From positions 1,154,526-1,218,525 of the forward strand of contig JALRMH010000003.1 in NCBI GenBank assembly GCA_026119935.1: a stretch of DNA of 64,000 nucleotides. Reading direction: 5' to 3'. The notes beneath the pieces are model-generated. The model made no database searches. It had not been told where the DNA came from and saw only the letters and a program-made list of their open reading frames with translations. This DNA is from Endothia cerciana. Lineage: Eukaryota; Ascomycota; Sordariomycetes; Diaporthales; Cryphonectriaceae. Every line of letters begins with the position of its first letter. Position 1 is the stretch's first letter. A program made the position numbers and the translations under genes. Positions 22,045 through 33,275 of this stretch are shown in pieces.

Positions 22045-24829
22045 GATCGCTCGGGTGAAGAGCAGCTCAGGGCTGCCTTTATGCCGGTGGTGGTGTTTGC
22101 CAAGGTGCGCAGCTCAACATGGACAGACAGTTCCGCTAGACGGGAGCCAGGGCGGATGCGCGGACGAGAATTGTAGGATTCAGAACGGCGGAGAGTCGTC
22201 CGAACAGTGACTAGGAGAGACCCGCGTATCGTTGGGGTGGTGTGTGGTTTGCGACAGCTGTTCTGCCTCCCGTCGACGCTGTCATTCTTGGCCTTAGTGG
22301 TGAGCTTCAACTTACTTACACGGTACAACGTACTGCAAGTGTCCCGTACGTAGCTTTCTGCTGACGTAACGCGGCGTTCTGGAAGGAATCTTGGAGGGGG
22401 GGGTTCCCTGGGTCCCTCCCTTTGGGCACACATTTGGGGTGGCACCTGCCGTGGCTAGACTGGGCTCTTCGCCTACAGGCGGCAGGTGGTGGACGCGCTA
22501 GCCGATTCGGTTACGTCGCTGGAGCTGTCCTTTTTATTTTGGAGGGAGGCAATGGGGGGAGGCCTGGCCACCAGCTGCTCTTGCTTGCTCTGGCTGTGGC
22601 CGCTGATGAAACAACGCTTGGTGGGAATGACCACCCAAGCTTGTCCCGTCCCCCTTTCGCTTTTCTCTTCGTCTCTCCCCTTTCTACTCCTGTCAACACC
22701 ATCAATCATCACAATCGCAACAGCCACCCACGCGCCTTCAACAACGTAGAGACTGCAGATCTGTCACTCTGCAGAAGGATTAATTCTTTTTCGATAGATC
22801 TGGTTCAGTGGTCGTGGGCCTGACTCTTCACCTCGCCTCGTTCACGTCCTTTGATTGATTCATTCCGGTCTCCCTCCATCATTTCAGTTCAGCTCAGCTC
22901 AGCTCGATTGAAGTTCTGCTGCTTCTGTTTCCTCTCTGCAGCACCAGCCTCCTCAGGTAGACATAAAACCGACTTCAGTCGTCTCTTGCGCATGCAGATC
23001 GGAGAGCCATGCTGTGACTGGCCTCGACATCATGTGTGCCTGATGGAGGTTTGGGGCAATCAAGGCGCGATCAAACGGCGTAGGAACCTGAGAAGGAAGA
23101 TTTCTCTGGGCTGAGTCCGGGCTGGAGGAGCTCAGGAGGGCGCAACACGCCGAACAGGCGCAACCAGACTCAAACTGCAGGGTATGCATGAAAGCCTCTA
23201 CACCCCTTAACAATTTCCCTCCCCCTACCACACTACATTGCACACTGCACCGATCATCGTGTGGCTTGGACTGCGTCCGTTTTGATCAATGTACATCACT
23301 CGCATGTCCATACAAGGCTCCAATTGTCGCGCGGCATAATTGCGCAGGCTGGAAGACCGCGGAACTGGGGTTGCATGGGACTAGCCAGGAACGCATTGAA
23401 CTCTGTGACAGCAGCAGCGGCGGCATCTCAACCAGCAGCAACATTCACATCCCGAAGCCTTTTCAACGGCGGCTAGGAGAGAAAAAATTGCCCCGCCCGT
23501 CCTTGGACTTCCCAACGGCCCATACGACCCGTGCGTTGGTGCGGACGCTGTCAACAGTCAAAGAAGCCCTTTACAAACTACTCTTCCCTTGTCTTGAATT
23601 ATGGATGAATGCGCTGCCTTAAAAGCCCGGCGCTCACTGCTCGAGTGCCGGGCTGGCGCCCCTTCTTCCATCGGTCACAGACCGTGGCCCTAAAATACCC
23701 TGCAGATCCGGCTGCCGGTTGGCTGCGAGAATACGCATACATCAGAAATACTGCATTGGGAACAAGGCTGAAGAGGCCTGATGAACCCTCCAAAAGGGAA
23801 GAAAAAAAAAAAAAAAAAAAGCCTCCAGTATGTTGGTGGTAGAAGACGGAAAAAGATGGTCTTGGCTTGACTGGACTGGCTTTTGTCTACTTGCTGTCTC
23901 TCCACACTCTGTTTGAATGCGTCTCCAGCAAACTGGTCACGGCTCAAGAGGACACAACCACTGGAGTTAAACAGGGCAGAAGGGAAGAGTCCCATGAATG
24001 CTACTGCTCTTCACAAGCCGCGCAAAGCAAAGCCGCGAAAATCAAGCGACCAAGTCACGTCACGGCGGACGGTCCAGTTCCCGAGCCTGTTCAGCTTGTT
24101 CAGCTCTGCGCCGCGCAGCGTGCCTCCGAATCCAGGATACCACGATGACCAAGACCGACTTGGCGATCTGAGCGACTTCGAAATACCCGGGTCCGTCATG
24201 GTGGTCCCTCAGCCACCGGATGATTTCTCCTGGCCGGAGAGCTTAAGAGACTCGAGTCTGGTCAATTTCCAAGCTTCACCAGACGCGCCCTTCACCGGAT
24301 CAAGGCCAGGGATGCCTTCAAAGGCTCGAGAGATCAAGCGGAGCATCCCCTAGGCCGTCTGCCCCCCTGTCAGGTCGTGCTGCTGTTCCGGAGGCCGAGG
24401 GGCGATATGCCAGCCCGCAGTTCCTTTGTCTACTTCACGAGCCTGCGGCTACAGTCGCTGCAGCCCGGACGGCCATGCTCATCCATCCCCCATTATCAAA
24501 GCCATTCGATCATCAACCACCACATACGCATCGCTTCTTTCATTTGAACTGATGGATCGCTGGTCTGCTCTTGGTGGCTCTGTCGCTAACTCTCATCTGG
24601 CCTTAGGCACTACCCAGTTTTCCCTATTTTGGACTAGCGTGGACCCCCCTGGCAACATCTAACCCCACTTTAACGCGTACACTCACACGCCCCGCTATCT
24701 GCAAATCTTCACAGCTGCAGGACCTCGTTTCGCCTATAACCTCGATACATCGATACTCACCCACGTGACCACCCGTCCTCTGACCACTCTCCCGCCGGCG
24801 CTCCTCGCGGCCATACCGGAAGCTGCACT
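22045..24829. other. 2.8-kb divergent promoter region
   Basis: Shared upstream DNA of SLY1 (minus) and the PNUTS-like gene (plus). The part next to the plus-strand gene (22.6-24.8 kb) is rich in CT and CA tracts and contains a poly-A run at about 23803-23820. A plus frame at 23883-24353 (156 codons) is ATG-started, and its second half is moderately acidic and Pro/Ser-rich. It shows no domain or intron pattern, and I judge it more likely a leader or chance frame than a gene. Confidence 0.45.
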
Positions 24830-27800
24830 ATGACAAGCGGAAATAGCAATCAGCAATGGGCTTATGCCCACTTCCAGCATGGCCAGGACGCAGGTCAAGC
24901 TGGAAACTTCGCGAGCCAGAGCTTTGGTCACGGTGATGGAGACATCAACAACAATACCTTTGCCATCTCCCAGCAGTGGCCAACTCAAGACACCCAGTTC
25001 ATTCATGAAAACACCTACTCTACTTTTCAACCACAGAGCTCGGAGTACTCGATGCAGCACTTTCCAGCAAACAATTCCCATGTGCAAACCCATCAGCACC
25101 CACCGTCATATGCGGCACCTCTTTCAATGGATGGCCCCTCAGAAATGCCTTGGGACTATGATTTTGGCTATGGCACCAACTCTCTAGCTAGCGTGGGAGA
25201 TGGAGGTATCTCGTACGACAACGGCGTACAGCAAGGGCCCAGCAGCAATAGTCTGCCGCCTACCTCGTCCTTCCCGCAGGAAATGGCCAACAACATACCA
25301 GGCCAACAGCAGCAATTCCCGGCTCGGTCATCCTCAGGAACCATGTATGCGCCCAACCAAACTGTGAACTATGGGAGGAGCACACAGCAGTCTCCGCCAC
25401 AGACATTGTCCCAGCCAATGCCGAATCAGAGGCAGGTCATGGAGTATCAGCCCACTCCTCTGCACCATCACCAGCAACAGCCTCAGCCTGCGGTCCCTCA
25501 GCATCAGCAGCCGGCAATGATCCAGCAGCAACAGCAGCATATGATCCGTCAGCATCAGCAACCCAACCCGCTCCAGGCAGGTTCTCAGCAGCCAAATCAG
25601 CTTCAAAACATCAACCAACTTCAACAGCCGTCCAGAATCGGTACGCCCCAATCATCCACCCCTACCGCACAGCTCCGTCAGTCTCCTTTCAACGGTCGAA
25701 ATGTGGCACCGCTGTCTATGCAACAACAAGGACAGGATGCCCGAAATAGCCCGGCAATACCATTCCCGGCTTCTCAGCAGCCCAATGCCCAGACGGGTCT
25801 TCCCAAGCCACCGCCAAGTCTCTCGAATGCTCAGGCGACACAAAGCCGATTCGTGCCTCAGCACATGGTGCCTATGCAGCAGCGACTGTCAGAAGGTCCA
25901 GTGCCAGTCACAAGCAGCACGGCAGTGTCCAATGTCGTGCCATGGACTAAATCACCAAACACGGGAGCGAACATTCGCGGCAGCCTCCAACAAAATTTCC
26001 AGCCAAATTTCCAGCCGAAGGCAGGTATCCCAACAGCACCTGCGGTTGCTTCTCAACATCCAGGTGTTGTTGGCCTTGCGCCTCCGCGAGTGATCAGGCG
26101 GGATGACAACGCTATTCCCCACTATGGTACTCGGCACGTAGGCTTCAGCCCGACGCCGGCTTTACAAATCAAAGATGACGACGATGCCCAAACTACACTC
26201 GGCGAGATCTACGATCCTGATGAAATTCCAGAGGCATCATTCCACTATGGAATGCCGCCTGGCAGTAGGGTGCGATCTAGTGCAGATGGAATCCTGTGGA
26301 AATGGGTGAAGGCGCTCAAAGAGGGAGATGTTGCCGGACAAAATGAGCTGGGCCAGCAACTGATGCTGCATTCTGGTGAGTCTAGGGCATACGCCGGGTG
26401 TGTTTGGATACAAGCTAATTTGCCCAAATTCTGCAGGCGGCTCCTTGCCCGAAATATACGTGGCTAGGATGCAAGAGGCCAGGGCTGCGAAGAAGAAAGC
26501 GTCTGCCCAACAAGGACCTGTAAGTTGGGGTGTTCATCATAGTCTGACTGTCAACATTCCCGTCTTCCGCGATGCTTCATGGCCGTTCAGCATCGAGCGA
26601 TGGGCCAATGGAAAAGCGCGACACCATGAACACAGAGCACTGACTCGGTAGCAGGAGCGAAGCAAGATTCGACCCAATAAAGAGGCTGATGCGGCTGAAT
26701 GGGACGCGCTCGGTATAATATATCTGACCAATCCCCAGCCGACCAGTGCCGAAATTGGCGTGGCCGTTGCGGCGTTCGGTAAACTCATCCGAGGACACGT
26801 AGCCGAGTTCCAGAAGTTGAAACAGAAACTCAAGAGTGCAACGGAAGCAGACAGCGCAGCCTGGAAGGATCAGATCACGCGGAAGCTCGATGTCATCGAC
26901 CGAGCGGTCGCCGCAGCTAACGAGTGGGGCGATCCTCAGGTGGTGGCTAATCTGGGAGGCAACCAGAAGCTGATCAGTGACTTCGTGTCGTGTCTGATTC
27001 ACGCCAACAACTCCGGTGACCACAATGGCAAGGTCCCTAAGGATGTGCTCCGGCTGATGTCGGCAGTGACCACGATTGAGAAGGATTTCCTCATGACTAG
27101 TCTCCAATTTGCTAAGATCAGCAAGAAATTTGAGAGCAAGGGCGATGACGAGGTTAAGAATTTCGTAAAAAGGATCAAGGAAAACGCGGAAAATAGAAAA
27201 GAGACGTTGAAGGCAGCCGGGGAAGAAGAGGAACGGACGTCGGTCGCAGACCCCAGTGTATCTACCAAGGGCCTGTCAAGCTCCGGCCCTTCGGATGCTA
27301 AGGCCAGTGGTCTCGCCGAAGCTACGAAGAAGAAGGCTACGAGCATAGTGACAGGGCGTGTATCCTCGACGTCTTCAGCGAGCACGAGCTCGTCAACGGT
27401 CAAGCGGCCTCGCGAGGAGGAGGCCGACATCAAGTCAGTCAAGAGGGTTGCGACAGACCCATCATCCTCACAGGCCGGCCAGAAGGCGGTCCCGGCCAAG
27501 GTCGTGGTGTCAGCACCGAATCCTGCTCCTGCGCAGTCCAAGCTTTTCGGCAGCGGAATGTTGGGCGCAAAGAAGCCTCCCGCAAAACCTCCGTCCAGGC
27601 CGTTACCAGCGAAGGCTGACGGTGTCAAGGCTGACGGTGTCAAGGCTGACGGTGTCAAGGCTGAGTCAAAGCCAGATGTCAAGAAGGACGTCCTCAAGAG
27701 GGTCGAGGCAGCTAGGATAAGGAAGACAGAACCTGTCAAGGCTGAAGCACCCTCTGCCTCGAAACTGGGTGGCATCGGTGCCTTGTTGGATTCGATCTCG

Positions 27801-29705
27801 AACTCGAAGCCAAAACAGGCCGGACGCTCAACGCCTGATAAAGATGCCAAGAGCGACAGAGAAGAAACGCCTGACGAGAAGGCTCGCCGCCTTCGCAAGG
27901 AAAAGCGGCGTCATCTGAGAGTCAGCTGGAAGGAGGGCGATGACTTGACAGAGGTCCGCGTATTCCACAAGGATGCTGATGAGGATGAGGGAAGGGCAAG
28001 CAATATGATCCGCGATGCTCATGACGACCGCTCAGAGGGTATGATGCTGAAGCAAGGGTTGATGAGTGGGATGCAGGCCGACGAAGAAGAGGATGAAGAT
28101 GACGAACTGCCTTACCGACCCTGGTTCCAGCCTGCAGGCATCGACTTGAGTTTCATTCCCCAGGAGCTGCGCGCGAAAACTTTTGTTAGCCGTGGTGGCT
28201 TGAAGAACATCGAAACGCAGCAACAGAGACTTATTGCGGAGCGTGATAACAAGGAGCTAATGGTCGTCTACACCGACCCGTCTGATATCCCACCCACACC
28301 AAAGTCACCCCAGCTTCAACCCCAGGAAGACAAGAACATGCAGGCAGGGTCTGTTTACGAACTCGCGCAAGACGACCCCAATCTTGCTGAGATCCATCTT
28401 CGTTGGGCTGAAGCCAATTCGCGTGGTCTCTCTTGGGCACGACTGAACGCGCTGCGCAGGGCTCAGAAGGGGCAATCTGCGCCGCTTTCTGACATCCCAA
28501 ATATGCACATCTCGATCCCAGCCGCTCCCAACGCAGCCTCTCAAGCTCCCCAGGCTGAGCCCTTGTCTCGCGACGAACAAGTCGTCGCGCTCCTTACTTC
28601 AGGCCGCGTCAAGAACTGGAAGGATCCTAATCCTGTTGACCCCGCCAATTCCAGGACGCGGCGTCGCTACGATTACTCCAACCCTGATGTCCAGCGTGCA
28701 ATCGACATGGTCGAGGAGGTGGCCGAGCAGCTGAAGGGCAAGCCATTCCCTGCAACCGAGCCGCCAGAGTGGATGAAGCAAGACAAGGCCAGGGTTGCAG
28801 AGTGGTGGCATGGTTACAACAAGGACAAACAGCGTGCCGAGCACACTGCTCAGCAGCAGAGGGCGATGCATGTGGCCCAGCAAGCGGCGTTTGTTCAGCA
28901 ACAGGCTGCACCTCAGGTTGCGCAGACTGCGGCGGACCAAAATGCGGCTGCTTGGGCGGCTTACTATGCACAACTCCAGCAACAGCAACAACAACAACAG
29001 GTTCAAACCCAGACCGCGACGGACCCCAATGCTGCTGCTTGGGCGGCTTATTATGCACAACAGCAGCAGCAGCATCAGGCAGTTTCCGCACAGCCCGCTG
29101 GGGATTCGAACGCGCAGCTACAGGCTGTACTGGCTGCCCTGGGCGGTAATCCTGCCCAGGCTCAACAACAGCCTGCTGCTGCCCAGAACGCGACTGACTC
29201 CTCGCTTCAAGCGCTGCTCGCGAGCCTTGGAGCGACCGCGGCCGTCCAGCAGCCCGTCCAGCAGCCCGCCCAGCAGCCCGCCCAGCAGCCCGCCCAGCAG
29301 CCCGCCCAGCAGCCTACCCAGGCCTATCAACCCCAGCCGGCTCAGTTTCAGGCGCCCAACCCCAATGATCCCAACTATATGGCCTATATTTTGTCCCTGG
29401 CCGCCGGTCAGACCGCGGATCAAGGTCAGCAGCAGAGTAACCCGCAGCCAGCCAACAACGGCCACCGACGTGATGATAGCCGCGATCAGGCGCGCGACCG
29501 TGACCGAGACCAGGATCGAGATCGGGAACTCGAAGGCCTCCACCCCTCCCGCCGTGCACAGACCCGTGGCGGCAAGAACAACCGCGAGAACAACGGTCCT
29601 CATCAGCGCGGTATCAATCGTGAAAAGATTGGTACAAAGCCTTGCGTGTTCTGGGCCAAGGGAATGTGTCAGAAGGGTGACCAGTGCACGTTCCGGCACG
29701 ACTAG
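24830..29705 (+). CDS. PNUTS-like protein: Q-rich, TFIIS N-domain, RVxF, CCCH finger
   Basis: Three exons: 24830-26375, 26437-26519, 26652-29705 (exon 3 could start at 26655 in the same frame); 1560 residues. Residues 1-440 are Gln/Asn/Pro-rich and disordered. About 440-600 is a folded-looking stretch (WKWVKALKEGD). About 605-725 is helical with a TFIIS N-terminal/LW-type pattern. A Lys/Ala-rich linker has three ADGVK repeats. RVSW at 966-969 within HLRVSWKEGDDLTEVRVF resembles a PP1-docking RVxF site. Two AAAWAAYYAQ motifs are embedded in poly-Gln. The end is a CCCH finger, C1541-x7-C1549-x5-C1555-x3-H1559. This order matches PNUTS/PPP1R10 and fission yeast Ppn1, PP1 regulators at the 3'-end cleavage machinery. 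Orthology is inferred. A second finger lies out of frame after the stop. Confidence 0.85.
27615..27659 (+). repeat. 15-bp coding tandem repeat, three copies
   Basis: Unit gctgacggtgtcaag repeated three times with no mismatch, encoding ADGVK three times in the PNUTS-like protein. The identity at synonymous sites suggests recent expansion. Confidence 0.95.
29244..29315 (+). repeat. 12-bp coding tandem repeat, six copies
   Basis: Unit g(t/c)ccagcagccc repeated six times, encoding (V/A)QQP repeats in the C-terminal low-complexity region of the PNUTS-like protein. Only the first two and the last copies differ. Confidence 0.95.
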
Positions 29706-29882
29706 GAGGCGATATGGACAACTGCAGATGCTTGGCCGACGGGAAGTGCAGGCACGGCGCATCGTGTAGGCTTCGGCATGACCAAGGCAGTTATGACGAT
29801 AGGGGATCTTCGAGCGCCGACCCTGGTACACACTCATTTCCAGGCGATACGAGTTGCTTTCGCTGCGCCAACAAGATGGGGT
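29706..29882 (+). pseudogene. Out-of-frame second CCCH finger after the PNUTS-like stop
   Basis: Immediately after the TAG at 29703-29705, the -1 frame reads without a stop to TGA at 29880-29882. It encodes a second CCCH finger: CRCLADGKC, then CRHGASC, then CRLRH, that is C-x7-C-x5-C-x3-H. This is the same spacing as the in-frame finger, about eight residues downstream of it. A single missing base in GAC-TAG-GAG would account for the break. It may be a sequence error, a recent truncating indel or a frameshift-decoded extension. I do not join the two parts. Confidence 0.55.
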
Positions 29883-30687
29883 GATAAGCTACAAGCGCAA
29901 AATTCGGGGGCATCGTGGAATTGGTGTATCATATGAACCTCATCTGGGCTGAAGGAGCTTGCGTGGACCAGCAACAACACGCATTCAGACTCGACTTTGC
30001 GGCCGCCATTGAGCATCGTCTGTCTCTTCTACAGATTACCCAGCACGCGACGATTGCGGCCATTCTATTCTCGAGGATATCACGGCGGAACTGCCTGTGG
30101 TTGTTGTTTGTAATTGATATTAACTCACACATTCGCGGCCGGGGAGGGGAGCACATGATTTTGTGTCCGGATCCTTGTAGTATTTTTGATTTTATTTTAT
30201 TTCGCACCATGTTGGGCACGAGGAGCATAAGGGGGAGGAGGGTCTGCATTCTTGGCGTGGCGGAAAACCTAAAATTGGTCTTCACTGTCTCCAGGGACTC
30301 TTCTCTAGCTAGCGACATTTCGTGCTTGCGGACGAGCATCCCGACATTTGGCATCGAAAATTGAAGCAGGCGGGCGGGCGCACGAGCAGCAAGCATGAAG
30401 GAGAGGCATCGGTCTCTCAGAACGAAGGCAGAGTGAGAAGGAGAGAATGAAAGCCTTCGAGGCCAAACGTGACATAATGGTGTCCAGTGCACTAGCAGAT
30501 TGTAGTGTACCCAACGGAGTCCTCCTGAGCATGGACTCCTCCTCTGCCTGCAATGATCCATTCCTGCAACCGAGGGTATACTGTGACTGCCTCCTGGCAC
30601 CAAGCCAGCTCATCCCTGCGCAGCGGACCGTCGTCTTCATACGATAATTCGAAACTCGATAACTCGAAACTGATGTTGCTACCGTAA
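29706..30687. other. Convergent intergenic region
   Basis: Lies between the PNUTS-like gene (plus) and PPCDC (minus). Its first 177 bp hold the out-of-frame zinc finger described separately. The rest contains an AT-rich stretch near 30170-30205 and no supportable gene. Confidence 0.5.
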
Positions 30688-31590
30688 TCAGGAACTCGCG
30701 CTCGCAGAAACCAACCCCAGCCTTGCCTCTATTATCCTCACCACCTCTGTCCACTCCTTCATCGCACCGTCCCCTACATCCCCACACGCAAGCGACTTCT
30801 CCTGCGGCCTGAGGACCTCGAACCAACCGGACTCGATCGTCCCGTCCTCGAGCTCCTTGACGCCCCAGTCCTCGCTGAGCACGCGGATCTGCTTGGCTGT
30901 TATGGGATGGAGCCACATTGCCGTCTGCGCGGGCTGTTAGAGGACATACCTCTCCATCTCAAACTCATGCCCGAGAACCCAGTGAGGGTCGCTGATATCA
31001 CGACGAAGAAATTTGGGAGGGGGGGGGGGGATGGGCGGTGTGAGACTCACATTCATGGCAGGCGCCACCAGAATCCTCTTCCGCCTCCCATCAATCCGGC
31101 CGTCCGCATCCCACGCCCTCACCACGCTCGTGAGCAGGTTGTCGCACAGGCCGTTGACCACCTTCGCCAGCGTGTTCGCCGACAGCGGGACGATGGCCAG
31201 CAGGTGTGCCCACCGCCGCAGCTCGATGTGCAGCACGGCGGCCCCCCTCCTCCAGACACCCTCGGGGCCGACGGACCCGCCCCGGCCCCACTCGTCCTCG
31301 TCGGTGTAGATGCCGTCTACGCCCGGGGTGGCGAGGAGTGAGGACAGGGGTGGCTGCTCCGCGGACTGCCCGGCGAGGAAGTTCCGCGCGGAGGAGGTGA
31401 GGATGAGGCGGATGGAGAGCCGGGAGGCGGGGTGGGTAGCGAGGAGCGCGCGGACGATGTTGGGGATCTTGATGGTCGCCACGGAGCCCGATGCGGCGAG
31501 GAGGAGGTGGACCTTGTTGTCGCGGAGGGAGGCGGAGAGCTCTGCCAGGGCGCCGGCGGGCGCGTGGCCACTGGCCGTGGCGGTGGCCAT
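30688..31590 (-). CDS. Phosphopantothenoylcysteine decarboxylase (HFCD flavoprotein)
   Basis: Decarboxylates 4'-phosphopantothenoylcysteine to 4'-phosphopantetheine in CoA synthesis, using FMN. Two exons: 31590-31051 and 30924-30688; 258 residues, close to the usual size. An N-terminal Rossmann-like flavin site has LLLAASGSVATIK. The catalytic His is H121 in LHIELRRWAH, the PAMN motif is at 177-180 with N180, and the substrate-clamp Cys is C227 in LACGDVGDGAM. The intron interrupts just after PAMN and is restored by TAMWLHP. Yeast Hal3/Vhs3 relatives have extra acidic tails and PP1-inhibitor functions. This protein is short and keeps both His and Cys, so it looks like a complete plant/animal-type enzyme. 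It is divergent from GRX5. Confidence 0.93.
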
Positions 31591-32294
31591 CTTGGTGTGT
31601 CGAGTGAGGCCGTCTCCAGACCGGACCCCGGAACAGAGGGCGCAATGGTAGATACAGAGATTATGATCAGGCCCTTAGACTGTGGACCAGGTGTAGGGGG
31701 TGCTATATAAAGATTGAGTGGGATTTGTGGATTTACTGTGCCAAAATAAGATCAAAATTTTGTATCGTACATAACTGTAGTCTTAGTCCCTGAAGCTGAG
31801 ACCCGAGCATTTGAGGATGAGAAATCCAGTCCAGCCTTTGGACTGCTGACAAAAGGGCAACCACAGCGGCAATCCAGCCGGCCGACGCCTGGCCCAGGAA
31901 AACTTGGTCTACCATGGCCTTTCACAGGTGTACCTATCATGACGAAGAATCATTTGTCAAGTGCTCTGTGAATTGTTCGAATTTGTTCGTGACTCTACAG
32001 TCCGTGCTTAACGTCAGTTTCGGGACTTACTCATATCTACAGCAAGACGAGGGCTGAGCCCCTGGAGTGAGGGCAGGCCACAGGGGACCTGCACCCCCGG
32101 CTATCGGCATCAGCAAGCAGAGCTACTGGGGTGAGCTTATCACTGCAGTGCCACACGCCCTTCCCTTACATCATCGCCTGGGGCGGGTTTTGGAGGGACC
32201 TCTGACAGCACTCGCATTTGTCAAACTTTCAGAACCGACGGGAACCTTCACAAGCGACGCCCCAGAGTTGTTGCCTCCGCAGACAGCAGCCACA
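31591..32294. other. Divergent promoter of PPCDC and GRX5
   Basis: Seven hundred base pairs shared by two divergently transcribed genes. It contains a TATATAA element at 31704-31710 and AT-rich DNA around 31700-31780. No coding exon is supported. Confidence 0.5.
31704..31710. promoter_or_regulatory. Candidate TATA element
   Basis: The sequence ctatataaag lies 114 bp upstream of the PPCDC ATG (minus) and about 590 bp upstream of the GRX5 ATG (plus). The distance favours PPCDC, the orientation favours GRX5. Assigned by sequence and position only. Confidence 0.3.
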
Positions 32295-32976
32295 ATGTTC
32301 TCAAGAGCAACACTCTCACCAGTACGAGGACATCCCCCAATTCCCCTCCCCGGGGCTACTACAGCTGACCACACAAAATGTAGCATCTGCTCCGGCAGGC
32401 CGCACGACCGGCGGCGCGAGCCTCGAGGCCGGCCTTCATCATCCGGTCGCCCACGCTGACACTTGCCCAACGACGCCTCCTCTCCGACGCGACCAGACAA
32501 GCCATCGATAAGGCGGTTGCCTCCGCCCCAGTTGTCCTCTTCATGAAAGGAACACCGGAGACGCCCCAGTGCGGCTTCTCAAGAGCGAGCATCCAGATCC
32601 TGGGCCTGCAGGGCGTTGACCCTAACAAGTTCGCCGCCTTCAACGTGCTGGAGGACGCGGAACTGCGATCAGGTGGGTAGACCAGCCCAGTCAATACCGA
32701 GACACACGGTCACCTTTTCCCCCTTTCCCCTTTTTTCCTTTTCTTTCTCCTTCCTTTACCACGGCAGAGGGCTGCAGGCTGACGAGGGGCGGCGGCTGGG
32801 CAGGCATCAAGGAGTACTCGGACTGGCCTACAATCCCCCAGCTGTACGTGGACAAGGAGTTCATCGGCGGCTGCGATATCCTCGTCTCGATGCACCAGAA
32901 TGGGGAGCTGGCCAAGCTGCTGGAGGAGAAGAAGGTCCTGGCCCCGGCCGAGGGGGCCGAGAACGAGCAGAAGTAG
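32295..32976 (+). CDS. grx5: Mitochondrial monothiol glutaredoxin (GRX5 type)
   Basis: CGFS glutaredoxin that passes Fe-S clusters in the mitochondrial ISC pathway, binding a [2Fe-2S] cluster with glutathione. Three exons: 32295-32321, 32384-32672, 32804-32976; 162 residues. The 27-nt first exon encodes MFSRATLSP. Joined to HLLRQAARPAARASRP it gives an Arg-rich, acid-free mitochondrial presequence. The active site is CGFS at 72-75, after VVLFMKGTPETPQ. Glutathione-binding segments SDWPTIPQLYV and GGCDI follow, then a short Glu-rich tail. Both introns have CTGAC branch sites. It converges on gamma-glutamyltransferase and diverges from PPCDC. Confidence 0.95.
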
Positions 32977-33275
32977 TGAATGCCCGTGGGCGCAGGGCTG
33001 GCTCACCACTGCACGGACGGACGACGGACGAAACATCCGACCGCCTCGAGGGCTGTACGAGATAAAAGGCCTTTTGTGAGAGCTTTTGTGTATTATAGTT
33101 CTTCTCCCGGACGCGCGCATACACAGCAGCCGCGCTCCGGCATGCAGCCGGCAGCTCCTGGCATAGGTTTCACCAAGCCACAATCACAACATGGTACATA
33201 CCACCCATGATAGCTGTCGTTCCACAATCTCTGCAACCCCCTCCAGACCGGACGCCTGGGCCAGTATACCGTGTC

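Noticed and set aside
23883..24353. 156-codon plus frame in the SLY1/PNUTS-like intergenic region as a separate gene
   Set aside because: No domain, intron pattern or clear start context. It lies in the region expected to hold the long leader of the downstream gene.
26651..26654. Choice between TAG and CAG acceptor for intron 2 of the PNUTS-like gene
   Set aside because: Both keep the frame and differ by one Gln. I kept the first but cannot decide between them from sequence.
31091..31645. 184-codon minus frame overlapping PPCDC
   Set aside because: Arg/Pro-rich alternate frame. The PPCDC frame carries the catalytic motifs.
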